Below the pieces are notes generated by a model that did no database searches, was not told the DNA's origin, and saw nothing but the letters and a program-made list of their open reading frames with translations. From assembly GCF_000702305.1 (NCBI RefSeq), contig NZ_JNLC01000012.1, positions 62,001 to 126,000 on the forward strand: a stretch of DNA of 64,000 nucleotides, in the 5' to 3' direction. Origin of the DNA: Allobosea sp. 117 (lineage in GTDB: Bacteria; Pseudomonadota; Alphaproteobacteria; Rhizobiales; Xanthobacteraceae). Positions 8,369 through 16,760 of this stretch are shown piece by piece (positions within the stretch are counted from its first letter, which is position 1; each line of letters begins with the position of its first letter). The translations under genes and the position numbers were made by a program.

Positions 8369-9734
8369 ACCATCGATCTTCGCGCGGCTCATCGCGCTCA
8401 TCTCGGTCGTGCTCGCGGTCGGCGCCGCCCTGCTGACGACCGCCGCCTGGTATTACGCGCGCGAGGCCGCGAACGAGGCCTATGATCGGCTGCTGGTCGG
8501 CGCTGTGCTGCAGATGGCCGAAGCGGTTCAGGTCGAAGGCGGGACGCTGCATGTGGAACTGCCGGTATCGGCCTTCGAGCTGCTGGCGCTCTCCGAGCGC
8601 GACAGCATCTACTACCGGATCGTCGACACCGCGGGGCGCACGCTAACCGGCTATGGCGACCTGCCGGTGCCGGAGGCCAGCGCCGATGTGCTGGAACGTC
8701 CGGCGATCGAGGATGGCCGCTATCGCGGCGTCGCCGTGCGCATCGCCAAGACCTCGCGCAATTTCGCCGACCCGGCCGTGCAGGGCCGCGTCGACGTCGT
8801 CGTCGGGCAGACCACCGAGGCGCGCAAGCAGCTCGCGCGCGAGCTCACCCTGCGCGCGGTCGGCCTGATCGCGGTGATGAGCGGGCTCGCGCTCGGCGGC
8901 GCGGTGTTCGCCATCCGCTACGCCCTGCGCCCCATCGAGCGGGTCGGCAACGCCCTGCGCCGGCGCGACCCCCACGACATGACGCCGGTGACCATCGACA
9001 CGCCGCGCGAGCTGCGGCCCTTCGTGGCGGCGACCAACGAGTTCATCGCGCGGCTGAAGAGCCGCGTCGATCTCATGCAGCAATTCGTCGCCGACGCCGC
9101 CCACCAGATCCGCACCCCGCTGACCGCGCTGAAGTCCCAGTCCGACCTGCTGTCGCGCTATCCGATCGACGGGCAGGCCCGCGTGCATCTCGGGCGCGTC
9201 GAGCAGCGGGTCGACCAGCTCTCGCGCCTTGCCGGGCAGCTTCTGAGCCATGCCATGGTCGGCCACCGCGCCGGCGTGGTGCGGTTCGAGCCGGTCGACC
9301 TCGTCGAGATCGTCCGCCGCGCGATGCGCGAGGCGGTGCCGGACACGCTGGAGCGTGACATCATCACGACGCTTGAGGCGCCGCGCGGATCGCTGGAGAT
9401 CATGGGCGACGCGATCAGCCTGAAGGAGGCGGTCAAGAACGTCATCGACAATGCCGTCCGCCACGGCGCCCCGACGCGCATCACCATCCGCCTGCGCGAA
9501 ATACCTGGCGGGGCCGAGATCGAGGTGGAGGATGACGGGCCGGGCATTCCCGAGACGGACTGGCCGCGTGTCGTCACCCGCTTCGGCGCCCCTTCGGAGC
9601 GGGGGTCCGGCCTCGGGCTCGCCATAGCGGTCGAGGTGCTCGCCATGCATGGCGGCGCGCTCGGCTTCGCCGCGCGGGGCGCGGACGGCTTCGCGGTGAT
9701 CATGACGATCCGGCACGACGGAGACGAGGCATGA
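8355..9734 (+). CDS. tctE: sensor histidine kinase TctE
   Basis: 459-residue membrane kinase partnering TctD. The first hydrophobic segment (about residues 10-32) and second (about 170-190) frame a periplasmic sensor region of roughly 135 residues typical of TctE. A HAMP-like stretch follows, then the H-box with H250 in AAHQIRTPL, the N-box NVIDNAVRHG, and G-boxes EDDGPGIP and GSGLGLAI. It starts inside tctD (14-base overlap) and its stop overlaps the next start as ATGA, so kinase, regulator and binding protein are made from one message. Confidence 0.95.
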   Translation: MARREPSIFARLIALISVVLAVGAALLTTAAWYYAREAANEAYDRLLVGAVLQMAEAVQVEGGTLHVELPVSAFELLALSERDSIYYRIVDTAGRTLTGYGDLPVPEASADVLERPAIEDGRYRGVAVRIAKTSRNFADPAVQGRVDVVVGQTTEARKQLARELTLRAVGLIAVMSGLALGGAVFAIRYALRPIERVGNALRRRDPHDMTPVTIDTPRELRPFVAATNEFIARLKSRVDLMQQFVADAAHQIRTPLTALKSQSDLLSRYPIDGQARVHLGRVEQRVDQLSRLAGQLLSHAMVGHRAGVVRFEPVDLVEIVRRAMREAVPDTLERDIITTLEAPRGSLEIMGDAISLKEAVKNVIDNAVRHGAPTRITIRLREIPGGAEIEVEDDGPGIPETDWPRVVTRFGAPSERGSGLGLAIAVEVLAMHGGALGFAARGADGFAVIMTIRHDGDEA

Positions 9735-10855
9735 GGAAGCACATGACAGCCGCATGGACGTTGCGGCGCGTCACCCGGCCCGGCCTGCTGGCGGCGCTGG
9801 CGATACTCGCGGCGGGTGCGGCGCAGGCGCAGGTGACGACCGATTTCCCGAGCCGCGGCGCGGAGCAGGAGGTGCTGTCCATCCACGCCGCCACCGACCT
9901 CGCGGCGATGCGCCCGCTCATCCTCGACTTTCAGGAGGCCAATCCCGGGCTGCGGGTCGCCTTCGTCGAATATGTCACCAACGACCTCTACGCCGCCGCG
10001 TCGGAAGCCTGCCGCAGCGGGCGCGTCATCGGCGACATCCTGCTCTCCTCCTCCGTCGACCAACTGGTGCGGCTCGCCAATGACGGCTGCGCCCATAATG
10101 TCGATCCGCCGAACGCCGCCGCCCTGCCCCGCTGGGCGAAATGGCGGGGCGACGTGTTCGGCTTCACCTTCGAGCCGGTGGTCTTCGTCTATAATCGCAA
10201 GCTCGTGCCGCCGGACGCCGTGCCGAAGACCCATCTCGAGCTCGCCGACCGGCTGCGCCTCGAACCGGAAACCTATCGCGGCCGCGTCGGCACCTACGAC
10301 ATCCGCCTCTCCGGCATCGGCTATCTGCTCGCCTTCAACGACGCGCTGCAGACCACCACCACCTATGGGCGCCTGCTGGAAGGGCTCGGCCGCGCCGCGG
10401 TGGTGGTGCGCTGCTGCACCAGCGAGATCCTCGACGAGGTCGAGGCCGGGCGCGTCCTGATCGGCTACAACATGCTGGCGTCCTACGCCTATGCTCGAAT
10501 GCGCGCCGGGGCGGATATCGGCATCGTCATGCCGGCCGACTACACACTCGTGCTCAGCCGCGGCGCCATGATCCCCAATGGCGCGCCGCACCTTTCCGCC
10601 GCCACGCGCTTCCTCGACTATCTGCTCTCCCCGCGCGGCCAGACGACGGCGCGGGAGAAGGCCTTCTTCTTCGGTTTCGACGGACAGGCGCCACCGGATA
10701 TCGAGGGCGCGTCCGCCATCATGCAGACCGGCATCGGCCGGCCCATCGCCATCGGCCCCGCCCTGCTCGCCGTGCAGGACGACCAGCGGCGCGGCCGCTT
10801 CCTCGGCGAGTGGAGCCGCAGCATGGTCGACATCGGCGCCAGCGGCTCGCAGTGA
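9731..10855 (+). CDS. periplasmic extracellular solute-binding protein coupled to TctDE
   Basis: 374 residues with an Arg-rich n-region and a signal peptide ending around AGAAQAQ (residue 34). The mature part resembles type-2 periplasmic binding proteins of ABC systems (iron/thiamine/putative sulfate class): EVLSIHAATDLAAMRPLI at the start and a late RFLDYLLSPRGQ motif. The start ATG overlaps the tctE stop (ATGA); an alternative ATG is at 9743. No ABC permease or ATPase follows, so it is more likely a ligand presenter for TctE than a transport receptor. That role is inferred from translational coupling only. Confidence 0.85.
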   Translation: MRKHMTAAWTLRRVTRPGLLAALAILAAGAAQAQVTTDFPSRGAEQEVLSIHAATDLAAMRPLILDFQEANPGLRVAFVEYVTNDLYAAASEACRSGRVIGDILLSSSVDQLVRLANDGCAHNVDPPNAAALPRWAKWRGDVFGFTFEPVVFVYNRKLVPPDAVPKTHLELADRLRLEPETYRGRVGTYDIRLSGIGYLLAFNDALQTTTTYGRLLEGLGRAAVVVRCCTSEILDEVEAGRVLIGYNMLASYAYARMRAGADIGIVMPADYTLVLSRGAMIPNGAPHLSAATRFLDYLLSPRGQTTAREKAFFFGFDGQAPPDIEGASAIMQTGIGRPIAIGPALLAVQDDQRRGRFLGEWSRSMVDIGASGSQ

Positions 10856-10880
10856 CGCGGCGCATGGCGCGCCGCGTCAC
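10852..10880. terminator. hairpin between convergent genes
   Basis: A perfect 10-bp stem GTGACGCGGC / GCCGCGTCAC with a 9-base loop begins in the stop codon of the tctDE-linked binding protein gene and ends 17 bases before the convergent esterase gene. No T-run is present on either strand; it is terminator-like at best. Confidence 0.4.
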
Positions 10881-10897
10881 GCATCCTCGCGCGGCCT

Positions 10898-12031
10898 CTA
10901 TTTGCGGGCGTCGAGACCGGTGCGCCTGAGGAAGTCGGAGAACACGTCGGCGACCTCGACATTGTTGAGGTCGAGCATCAGCAGATGCGTGTTCCCCTTG
11001 ATGCCCTTCTCCGGTAGATAGACGACCTCGACCTGCCCGCCGGCCTCGTTGACGAGCTCGGCGAAGCGCCTGGCATAGATCAGGCTGATGCGCCGGCGCT
11101 CCGGGCCGCGCACCTTGCTGCTCTCGGTCGGGATGAAGTCGCCGAAGACGAGCTGCATCTTCACGTCCTTCAATCGCGCGAATTCCTCCGCGCTCACCTC
11201 GACGCCGGGGTCCTGCGGCTTGTTGTTGAAGCCGGTGACGATCGCCTCCGGCTTCTTGCCGGGCGGGAACACGAAGGCGCTCGGCTCATAGGACACCACC
11301 GCCTTGACGTGCGGCACGCGGGTGGCGGTGAAGAAGCCCATCACCCCGCTGCCGGAATGGGTGACGAGAATGGAATCGCCGGCCTTGTCCAGCAGCGCGC
11401 CCACGGCAGCCGCGTTGCGGGCATTGGCATCGTCGCCCTCGGCTTCCGGATAGCGGGCGCGCAGCACCTGGTCGAGCCATTGCGGATCGTTGGCCGGCAC
11501 CTGTGCGCCCGGATAGAATTTCGGCGCATCCGGCGGATTCCAGGTGCCGAAGCGCCAGCCGTCGAAGGTGTACTGGTCGAGACCCGGATTGGGCTTGTAT
11601 TCGAGCACGCCGCAACCATTGCCGGCACGCCCCTGCCCGGGCAGGTCGATGATGTAGACCGGGAAGCCCCGGCGCAGGAAGATGCTCTGGAAGCCGTCGC
11701 GCCCGTCAGGCGAGGATTCCCACGTCACCGTGCTGGCGCTGTGCCAGAAGACGATCGGATAGCGGCGCGGCTCGACGGGAATCTGGAACTGCGCATAGCC
11801 GTGGTTGCAATGCTGCGTGCCGCCCTTCTCGCCGGTGATGGTGGTGCCGCCGAAGGCGAAGGCGCCCATCTTCTGCAGCATGATCGGTGCGTCCTCGGCC
11901 GTCGCCGGCGCGGGCAGCGACATCGCCGCCAGGGCAAGGCCAAAGGCAGCGGCGAGAGCATGGCCGGCGGCGCGGCCGCTTCCGCACCGGCTCGGCGGGA
12001 GGCGGCGCGATCGGGTCGTCTGGCGTTCCAT
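10898..12031 (-). CDS. secreted alpha/beta hydrolase, esterase-713-like
   Basis: 377-residue exported hydrolase. After a long basic n-region and a hydrophobic stretch (ALAAAFGLALAAMSLPAPATA) the mature enzyme starts near residue 47. The nucleophile Ser is S226 in VTHSGSGVMG, on a nucleophile-elbow-like turn; a strand DLPGQGRAG and a late His in KGNTHLLMLDLN could complete the site. The overall pattern resembles the Alcaligenes esterase 713 family, in which the natural substrate is unclear. I chose ATG 12031 for its GGAGGAAA ribosome site; the frame is open to 12109. It is convergent with the TctDE cluster and has no obvious operon partner. Confidence 0.8.
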   Translation of the reverse strand: MERQTTRSRRLPPSRCGSGRAAGHALAAAFGLALAAMSLPAPATAEDAPIMLQKMGAFAFGGTTITGEKGGTQHCNHGYAQFQIPVEPRRYPIVFWHSASTVTWESSPDGRDGFQSIFLRRGFPVYIIDLPGQGRAGNGCGVLEYKPNPGLDQYTFDGWRFGTWNPPDAPKFYPGAQVPANDPQWLDQVLRARYPEAEGDDANARNAAAVGALLDKAGDSILVTHSGSGVMGFFTATRVPHVKAVVSYEPSAFVFPPGKKPEAIVTGFNNKPQDPGVEVSAEEFARLKDVKMQLVFGDFIPTESSKVRGPERRRISLIYARRFAELVNEAGGQVEVVYLPEKGIKGNTHLLMLDLNNVEVADVFSDFLRRTGLDARK

Positions 12032-12409
12032 GGGCGGTTTCCTCCTGTCCCGGTTCTCTTGTGCCCCCGGCGACGTCGTGGTCCGGCCTCCGGTTGGGCA
12101 GCCCGACAAAGGCGCTCCGGTTTAGGCCACATCCGACATTTTGTCGACAGTTGACGATTTTGAACAAATCTGGATGGAAGGCGCAGCCATCAGTATAATC
12201 CGATGTATTAAATTATTTGCTTTCAAATGATAACGTCATTTCATAAGAATATTCTCAGCAACGTAAAAAGACACTCCCCTGCAATCGAACTATCAAGCTT
12301 CTGCTGATACTGTCAGGAATTGATCGCAGCTACGTCACGATGCCTCTCCCGGCCTTGCCCGAGCCCGCCCCTTCTGGAAGAATGCCCGGCGCAATGGGGA
12401 GTAGACCCG
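12032..12409. other. AT-richer intergenic region, no gene
   Basis: 378 bases between the divergent esterase and small exported-protein genes. About 12140-12310 is clearly AT-richer than the surroundings and has no convincing open frame or RNA fold. It most likely carries the two divergent promoters. Confidence 0.5.
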
Positions 12410-12700
12410 ATGGTCCTTCGACGTGCCCACCTCGCTCCTACCGGTATTTTGATTGTCGCTCTCGGCCTCGCCGGAGCCACGCCCGCCAGCGCCCATAACA
12501 GCACCGGCGCGCTGATCGGCGGCCTGGTCGCCGGCGCGCTCATCGGCGGTGTCGTGAGCGCCGCGACCACACCGCCGCCCCCGCCGCCGACCTATTATTA
12601 CGGTCCGCCGCGGGCCTATGCCCCACCGGCGCCGGTCTATGGTCCGGGCTATTGCGGCGCGCCGCCCTATCCGCCCTGCCGCACGCCCGTGCCCTATTGA
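12410..12700 (+). CDS. small exported glycine-zipper, Pro/Tyr-rich protein
   Basis: 96 residues: a signal peptide (MVLRRAHLAPTGILIVALGL, cleavage near PASA-HN), then a glycine-zipper-like segment GALIGGLVAGALIGGVVSAA, then a tail of Pro, Tyr and Gly with two Cys (YCGAPPYPPC). Such proteins are common in Hyphomicrobiales envelopes and usually have no assigned function. ATG 12410 has GGGGAG upstream and gives the signal peptide; the open frame begins earlier at 12320 without a better ribosome site. It is followed 31 bases later by another small exported protein on the same strand. Confidence 0.75.
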   Translation: MVLRRAHLAPTGILIVALGLAGATPASAHNSTGALIGGLVAGALIGGVVSAATTPPPPPPTYYYGPPRAYAPPAPVYGPGYCGAPPYPPCRTPVPY

Positions 12701-12731
12701 TATGCCCCCTTCATCGCTCAAGGCCGTTTCC

Positions 12732-13187
12732 ATGCCTGCCATCGCTTCCCGCCTGCTTCTCGGCGCCTGTCTTCTTGTGATCGCGGGCCCCGCTTCCGCC
12801 CAGACCCCGGCCGCTGCTCCGGCGCCGGCCGCCGCCACGGCTCCGCCGCTGCCGGGGCCGCTCGACTGCAGCTTCGACAAGGCGTTCCTCTGCGAGCCAG
12901 CCAAGGGCTGCGCCACGGTTAACACGCTCGGCGAGCTTCCACTGCCCGGCCGCATGCTGGTGCATTTCGAGAAGCAGATCATCGCCAGCACCGCCAAGGA
13001 TGGCATGCCGCACGTCTCCGGCATCACCTCGGTGGCGAGCGCCGGCGACAGCCTCGTCCTGCAGGGCGTCGACGGCACCATCGGCTGGGTGATCCAGACC
13101 CTGCACAAGGGCCCCGCGGCCTCCTTCACCGCGGTCGATCACGATTCGGTCCTGACCGCCTTCGGAACCTGCAAGCCGGCCGAGTGA
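12732..13187 (+). CDS. small secreted protein of unknown function
   Basis: 151 residues with a clear signal peptide (MPAIASRLLLGACLLVIAGP, cleavage after ASAQ) and an Ala/Pro linker. The mature domain has four Cys (CSFDKAFLC, GCATVN, FGTCKPAE) that could form two disulfides. I do not recognise a named family. ATG 12732 gives the best signal peptide and has AAGG upstream; ATG 12702 is in frame but lacks a ribosome site. Its TGA is immediately followed by the convergent glycosyltransferase stop, with zero bases between the genes. Confidence 0.75.
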   Translation: MPAIASRLLLGACLLVIAGPASAQTPAAAPAPAAATAPPLPGPLDCSFDKAFLCEPAKGCATVNTLGELPLPGRMLVHFEKQIIASTAKDGMPHVSGITSVASAGDSLVLQGVDGTIGWVIQTLHKGPAASFTAVDHDSVLTAFGTCKPAE

Positions 13188-14693
13188 TCAGGGCGGGCTC
13201 ACACCCAGCCCGGCGCGGCGGGCGACGACGACCGCCGCGTTTCTGCCGAAAATCTCCATGGAGATGCGGGCGCCGGCATAGTCCGGATTCCAGCTCGTGA
13301 AATACGCCGCCTGACCTTCCGCGCCGGCCGGTATCGGGCCCGTATCGGTGTGCGGAATCCACACGATATCCGGACATCGGCCGGGCGGGCTCTCGATCGG
13401 TTTCGTTTCGAGGTCCGCAAGCGGCAGGCCGACATCGCGTGCCATCATTGCATGAGCGAGCACCCGGACCCGATCCTCGCCATAGACAGGAGAAGGATTG
13501 AGCTCCCTCGCGACCACACGCGAGGTTGGGCAGGCAGCGAGCAGTTCCTTGACCCGCGCCGCCGGCCCGTACCAGCGCGGCTCGCTGGCACGGACCCCGG
13601 CCGCGCCGATGAGCAGCAGGACGCTCGTCGCCATCACGGCTCCCCGCACCCACCTGCGGTCGAACGCCGCGAGTTCCCCGAGATTGGCGACCACCGCCAG
13701 CGCCGCGACGCCGAGAGTGAGGACATAGCGATCCTGCACAATCGCATGGCGGGCGTGGTAAGCCAGGAGCACTATCGCAGCGAGCGCGATGCCGAGGCTC
13801 GTCAACAGCGCGACATCGATGCGTCCCGAGCGCACCGTCGCGGCGAGACGGCCCTCGCGCCACTGGCGCAGGAGTTCGTTGCCGGCAAGCAGCAGCACGA
13901 CGATCTGACCGAGCGCCGCCAGCCCCACCACGAATATGATGAAAGCCGCCGCCTTCGGCGTTGAGGTCGTGATCCAGGTGCCGGCATTCGCCTGGATCAC
14001 CTCGTGATTGCGGATGAAGAAGCCCAGCATCGGCACGCAGGCGGCGATCCCCATCAGGGCGATGCGCAGAAAGTCCCCGGTGCGGCCCGCGAGCAGGAAG
14101 CGCAGCCCGAACACGCCGACGATGAGCGCTGTGATCAGCGCCGTGATGAAGTGCACGTTCAGGCACAGCAGCAGCGCGACGAAGAAGACCGTCCATACGC
14201 CCCAGCCGAAGCCCGCGCCGGGAATCGGCTCCGACAGGCGGCGCAGGCACAGCATCACCACCGCGAAGGTGCACATGCCGAGGAAATAGGAGCGCAGCTC
14301 GGCGAAATAGGTGACGAACATCACCGACGAGGTGACACCGAGCAGGAACAGCACAGTGAAGCGCCGCATCGCCGGTTCGCGCGCAATGAACGCGGCAGCG
14401 GCGAGGAGGCCAGCGAGCGGCACGAAATTGAGCAGCCGGCCCTGATCGACGCTGAGCGGCGCCCATGCGGCCGCTGCATGCACCAGCGCCACATAGAGCG
14501 GCGGGTGCACATCGATGCTCCAGCGCTCCCACAATTCGCCGGCGGTCAGGGTGCGGTCGGTGAGCCACAGCGTCCAGTACTCGTCCAGCCAGGGCCCGCG
14601 ATGGGTGGCGACGAAGGCGAGCGCCACCACCAGCAGAACGAGATAGACACCGACGAGGGCACCGATGCGCACGCGCGGGGCTTGGCTGTTCAT
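13188..14693 (-). CDS. GT-C type membrane glycosyltransferase (ArnT/PMT-like)
   Basis: 501-residue integral membrane protein with about 10-12 hydrophobic segments. After the first segment comes GPWLDEYWTLWLTD, whose acidic D-E pair matches the catalytic loop of GT-C polyprenol-dependent glycosyltransferases, followed by DVHPPLY, the second family motif. The C-terminal 130 residues are periplasmic-looking. It would transfer a sugar from a polyprenyl-phosphate donor to a lipid, polysaccharide or protein at the outer face of the inner membrane; the acceptor is unknown. ATG 14693 is preferred, with a CCGGAG site; the frame is also open to 14741. It stands alone and ends exactly against the convergent gene. 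Confidence 0.8.
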   Translation of the reverse strand: MNSQAPRVRIGALVGVYLVLLVVALAFVATHRGPWLDEYWTLWLTDRTLTAGELWERWSIDVHPPLYVALVHAAAAWAPLSVDQGRLLNFVPLAGLLAAAAFIAREPAMRRFTVLFLLGVTSSVMFVTYFAELRSYFLGMCTFAVVMLCLRRLSEPIPGAGFGWGVWTVFFVALLLCLNVHFITALITALIVGVFGLRFLLAGRTGDFLRIALMGIAACVPMLGFFIRNHEVIQANAGTWITTSTPKAAAFIIFVVGLAALGQIVVLLLAGNELLRQWREGRLAATVRSGRIDVALLTSLGIALAAIVLLAYHARHAIVQDRYVLTLGVAALAVVANLGELAAFDRRWVRGAVMATSVLLLIGAAGVRASEPRWYGPAARVKELLAACPTSRVVARELNPSPVYGEDRVRVLAHAMMARDVGLPLADLETKPIESPPGRCPDIVWIPHTDTGPIPAGAEGQAAYFTSWNPDYAGARISMEIFGRNAAVVVARRAGLGVSPP

Positions 14694-14811
14694 GCGTTGC
14701 GGCTCCGGTCGAATGGCGGCTTCGGACAGGCCGTCCCCCATACCGGCGCAGCCCTTAAAATCCGATGACGGCGACCCGTAAAGGCTGCCGCATCCGGTGT
14801 CGCGCGAGGGC

Positions 14812-15441
14812 CTATTTCAGGTTGATGCCGAAGAAGAAGACGAGGATCGTCAGGATATACATCAGCGAGTTGCCGACGCTGAGGATGGTCGTGCGGAACG
14901 CCGTCCTGGCGTCGATCTCGGCGGCCACGCGGTTGGAGCTTTCCTGCAGCATGGTGAGCTGGCGGCTGGCATCGGCGATCATCGCGCTCTCGGCCGATTG
15001 CAGCTCGCGCACCGTCTCGGCGCTGCGATAGTCCTGCTGCACCAGATGCTCATAGGGCGCCATCCGGTCCTTCCACTCGACCGGATAGAGGGTGGCGGCG
15101 ACCCGGCGCATCGAGTTCAGCGCGTTCAGCCGGAACAACTTGTCGAGCGCGAATTTGAGCTGAATGTCGGCGTCCTGCCCGTTCATGATCAGCAGCAGGG
15201 CGGCGCGGTCGAGCTGCAGGCGCTCGACGTCGCGCGTGAAGCTGTCGAGCTCGCGCGAGGTCTCAGTGAGCCGGTCGCGGCGCTGCGTCAGCCCGGCGAT
15301 CTCGGCGTCCACCGAGCGCGACATGATGAAGGAGCCGGTGGCGGCGAGGATCGCCGGCGAGGCCAGCAGCACCGCGTTGAGGCTCGCGCGGTTCCAGACG
15401 AAACGGCGGAAGGCGAGCGCCGCGCGGCTCATCTCGGGCAT
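14812..15441 (-). CDS. two-TM membrane protein with coiled coil, unknown function
   Basis: 209 residues: an N-terminal transmembrane segment (about 22-42), a roughly 130-residue loop rich in Leu, Arg, Glu and Gln with heptad character (AEIAGLTQRRDRLTETSREL), and a C-terminal segment SLMYILTILVFFFGINLK. Both ends therefore anchor in the membrane with a helical domain between. No enzyme motif is visible. ATG 15441 has AAGGAC upstream; the frame is open to 15567. No operon partner. Confidence 0.65.
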   Translation of the reverse strand: MPEMSRAALAFRRFVWNRASLNAVLLASPAILAATGSFIMSRSVDAEIAGLTQRRDRLTETSRELDSFTRDVERLQLDRAALLLIMNGQDADIQLKFALDKLFRLNALNSMRRVAATLYPVEWKDRMAPYEHLVQQDYRSAETVRELQSAESAMIADASRQLTMLQESSNRVAAEIDARTAFRTTILSVGNSLMYILTILVFFFGINLK

Positions 15442-15624
15442 GGGAGGTCCTTGTCGCGGGAAGCGCGGCGGAGGTGTACTGCCACCAGTTTGCCCGCCCG
15501 CGCCCGCTGCGTCGAGACGGTCGCGGAGCTGCCGCGAAGAATGCCGGCGCGGGAGAATGTTTTTCATGGCAGGTTACCGATGTCGGATGCGCCTGCGGCC
15601 TGTTAGTCTGCCGGCATCATGGAA

Positions 15625-15720
15625 CCGACGGCGAGCCGTCGGAACGGAACTCGGTGCAGCACACCGAGTTGAGTAAGGCCCTTTCCGTGCCGGTGATCGG
15701 TCGGGAACCGGGCACGGAAA
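15625..15720 (+). promoter_or_regulatory. leader with three consecutive hairpins upstream of the Tat mini-protein
   Basis: Three independent inverted repeats follow one another: CCGACGG/CCGTCGG (15625-15642, 4-base loop), AACTCGGTG/CACCGAGTT (15648-15670, 5-base loop) and TTTCCGTGCC/GGCACGGAAA (15682-15720, extendable inward with one bulge). The block ends about 35 bases before the GGAGG of the next gene. This density of perfect stems suggests a structured 5' leader or a small RNA. The rest of the 323-base intergenic region (15442-15764) shows nothing else. Confidence 0.5.
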
Positions 15721-15764
15721 CGGTGAACGCCGCACCCCGCGCGGCATTGTTCGGAGGCTGGACT

Positions 15765-16109
15765 ATGGATCGTCGCTCATTCCTCACTGGGCTCGCCGGC
15801 ACGGCCGGCATCGTCGCGGCCGGGGCCGCCGGCATCTCCATGCTTCCCTCCGCCGCCGAGGCGACGCCGCTCGATCAGCTCCGTGCGCTGTCGGGCCGTC
15901 GCCGCGAACTCGGCGAGGATCCGCGGGCGACGAATATCGACGACGGGCTCGATGGCGAGTTCGATGCCGACGCCGCCGACCTCGCCTATGGCGCGGCGCC
16001 CGATGGCACGCCGGTCGAGCAGGTCTGGCATCATCGCCGCCGCCGCGTCTGCCGCTGGTACTGGCGTCGCGGCGTCCGCGTGCGTCGCTGCTGGTGGGTC
16101 CGCTGGTAG
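15765..16109 (+). CDS. Tat-signal mini-protein with Arg/Trp/Cys-rich C-terminus
   Basis: 114 residues. The start MDRRSFLTGLAGTAGIVAAG is a twin-arginine signal (RRSFL) with a hydrophobic core; cleavage is likely near AAEA. The middle is acidic (DDGLDGEFDADAADL) and the last 26 residues are strikingly basic and aromatic (repeats of R-R-x-C-R-W type with two Cys and five Trp). Family-level knowledge: many Hyphomicrobiales encode short Tat-signal proteins with such tails, with no known role. The start has GGAGG nine bases upstream. The preceding leader is highly structured. Confidence 0.7.
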   Translation: MDRRSFLTGLAGTAGIVAAGAAGISMLPSAAEATPLDQLRALSGRRRELGEDPRATNIDDGLDGEFDADAADLAYGAAPDGTPVEQVWHHRRRRVCRWYWRRGVRVRRCWWVRW

Positions 16110-16147
16110 GAATCCGGGCCCGTCGAGGTCCATCCGACATGAAAAAA

Positions 16148-16177
16148 GCCGGCCATCGATCAACCCCGATGGCCGGC
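16148..16177 (-). terminator. rho-independent terminator of the minus-strand small gene
   Basis: A perfect 11-bp stem GCCGGCCATCG / CGATGGCCGGC with an 8-base loop. On the minus strand it is followed directly by TTTTTTC, a canonical intrinsic terminator for the gene at 16225-16563. On the plus strand the following CTTCCTC gives only a weak terminator for the Tat mini-protein. Confidence 0.85.
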
Positions 16178-16224
16178 CTTCCTCGTGGACGTCCCGCTGC
16201 CTCCAGCGGCCCGGCGGCAGGCAC

Positions 16225-16563
16225 TCAGAGCAGTTCGACCAGCATATAGGTGAGGCCGCCGGCAATCGCGGTGGCGGCCAGCGGCCCGATATAGCCGCTG
16301 GAACGCTGCCGCGGCGGCACCGCGCCGGGCGCCAGCGTGTCGCGCTCCTCAGTCACCTCGCCGCTGGTGATGTGCCCGCTCTCCAGAAAGAACTCGGCCA
16401 CCGCCCGCGCATGCGGCGACCAGGGCGACGTCTGGTGGAATTGCGAGCGGACCTCGTTCCGCAAGGCCGCCGGAACGCGATCAAGATGCCCGACGCGCGC
16501 CATGTCGCGCCACGCGTCCAGGACGACGATCACGCCTCCGGCCACGTCTCCGCTATTGGACAT
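16225..16563 (-). CDS. small C-tail-anchored membrane protein, unknown
   Basis: 112 residues: a soluble N-terminal part with charged helices (HLDRVPAALRNEVRSQF) and a C-terminal hydrophobic segment YIGPLAATAIAGGLTYMLVE that would anchor it in the membrane. No domain recognised. ATG 16563 has GGGGA upstream and the gene ends before a perfect intrinsic terminator, which supports it as a real transcription unit. The frame is open upstream to 16710 but without start support. Confidence 0.65.
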   Translation of the reverse strand: MSNSGDVAGGVIVVLDAWRDMARVGHLDRVPAALRNEVRSQFHQTSPWSPHARAVAEFFLESGHITSGEVTEERDTLAPGAVPPRQRSSGYIGPLAATAIAGGLTYMLVELL

Positions 16564-16760
16564 TTCCGTATCCCCTCCCCGCGCACATTCCTGTTGCGAC
16601 GGGCAATATTTATGGGCCGGGGCCCATTCCGGGACGGGCGGACGGTCGGCGCCCCTCGCCGGAACGGACCCAAGCAAAAATAGTTTACAATTGGTTTTAC
16701 GGAACGACAAGAATACGTAACTACCTGCGCGTGCAGGGCGCCAACCGGTGCAGCCTCATA

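Noticed and set aside
16561-16760. Possible extension of the small membrane protein to 16710
   Set aside because: The added N-terminus is not gene-like and the ATG at 16563 has a proper ribosome site.
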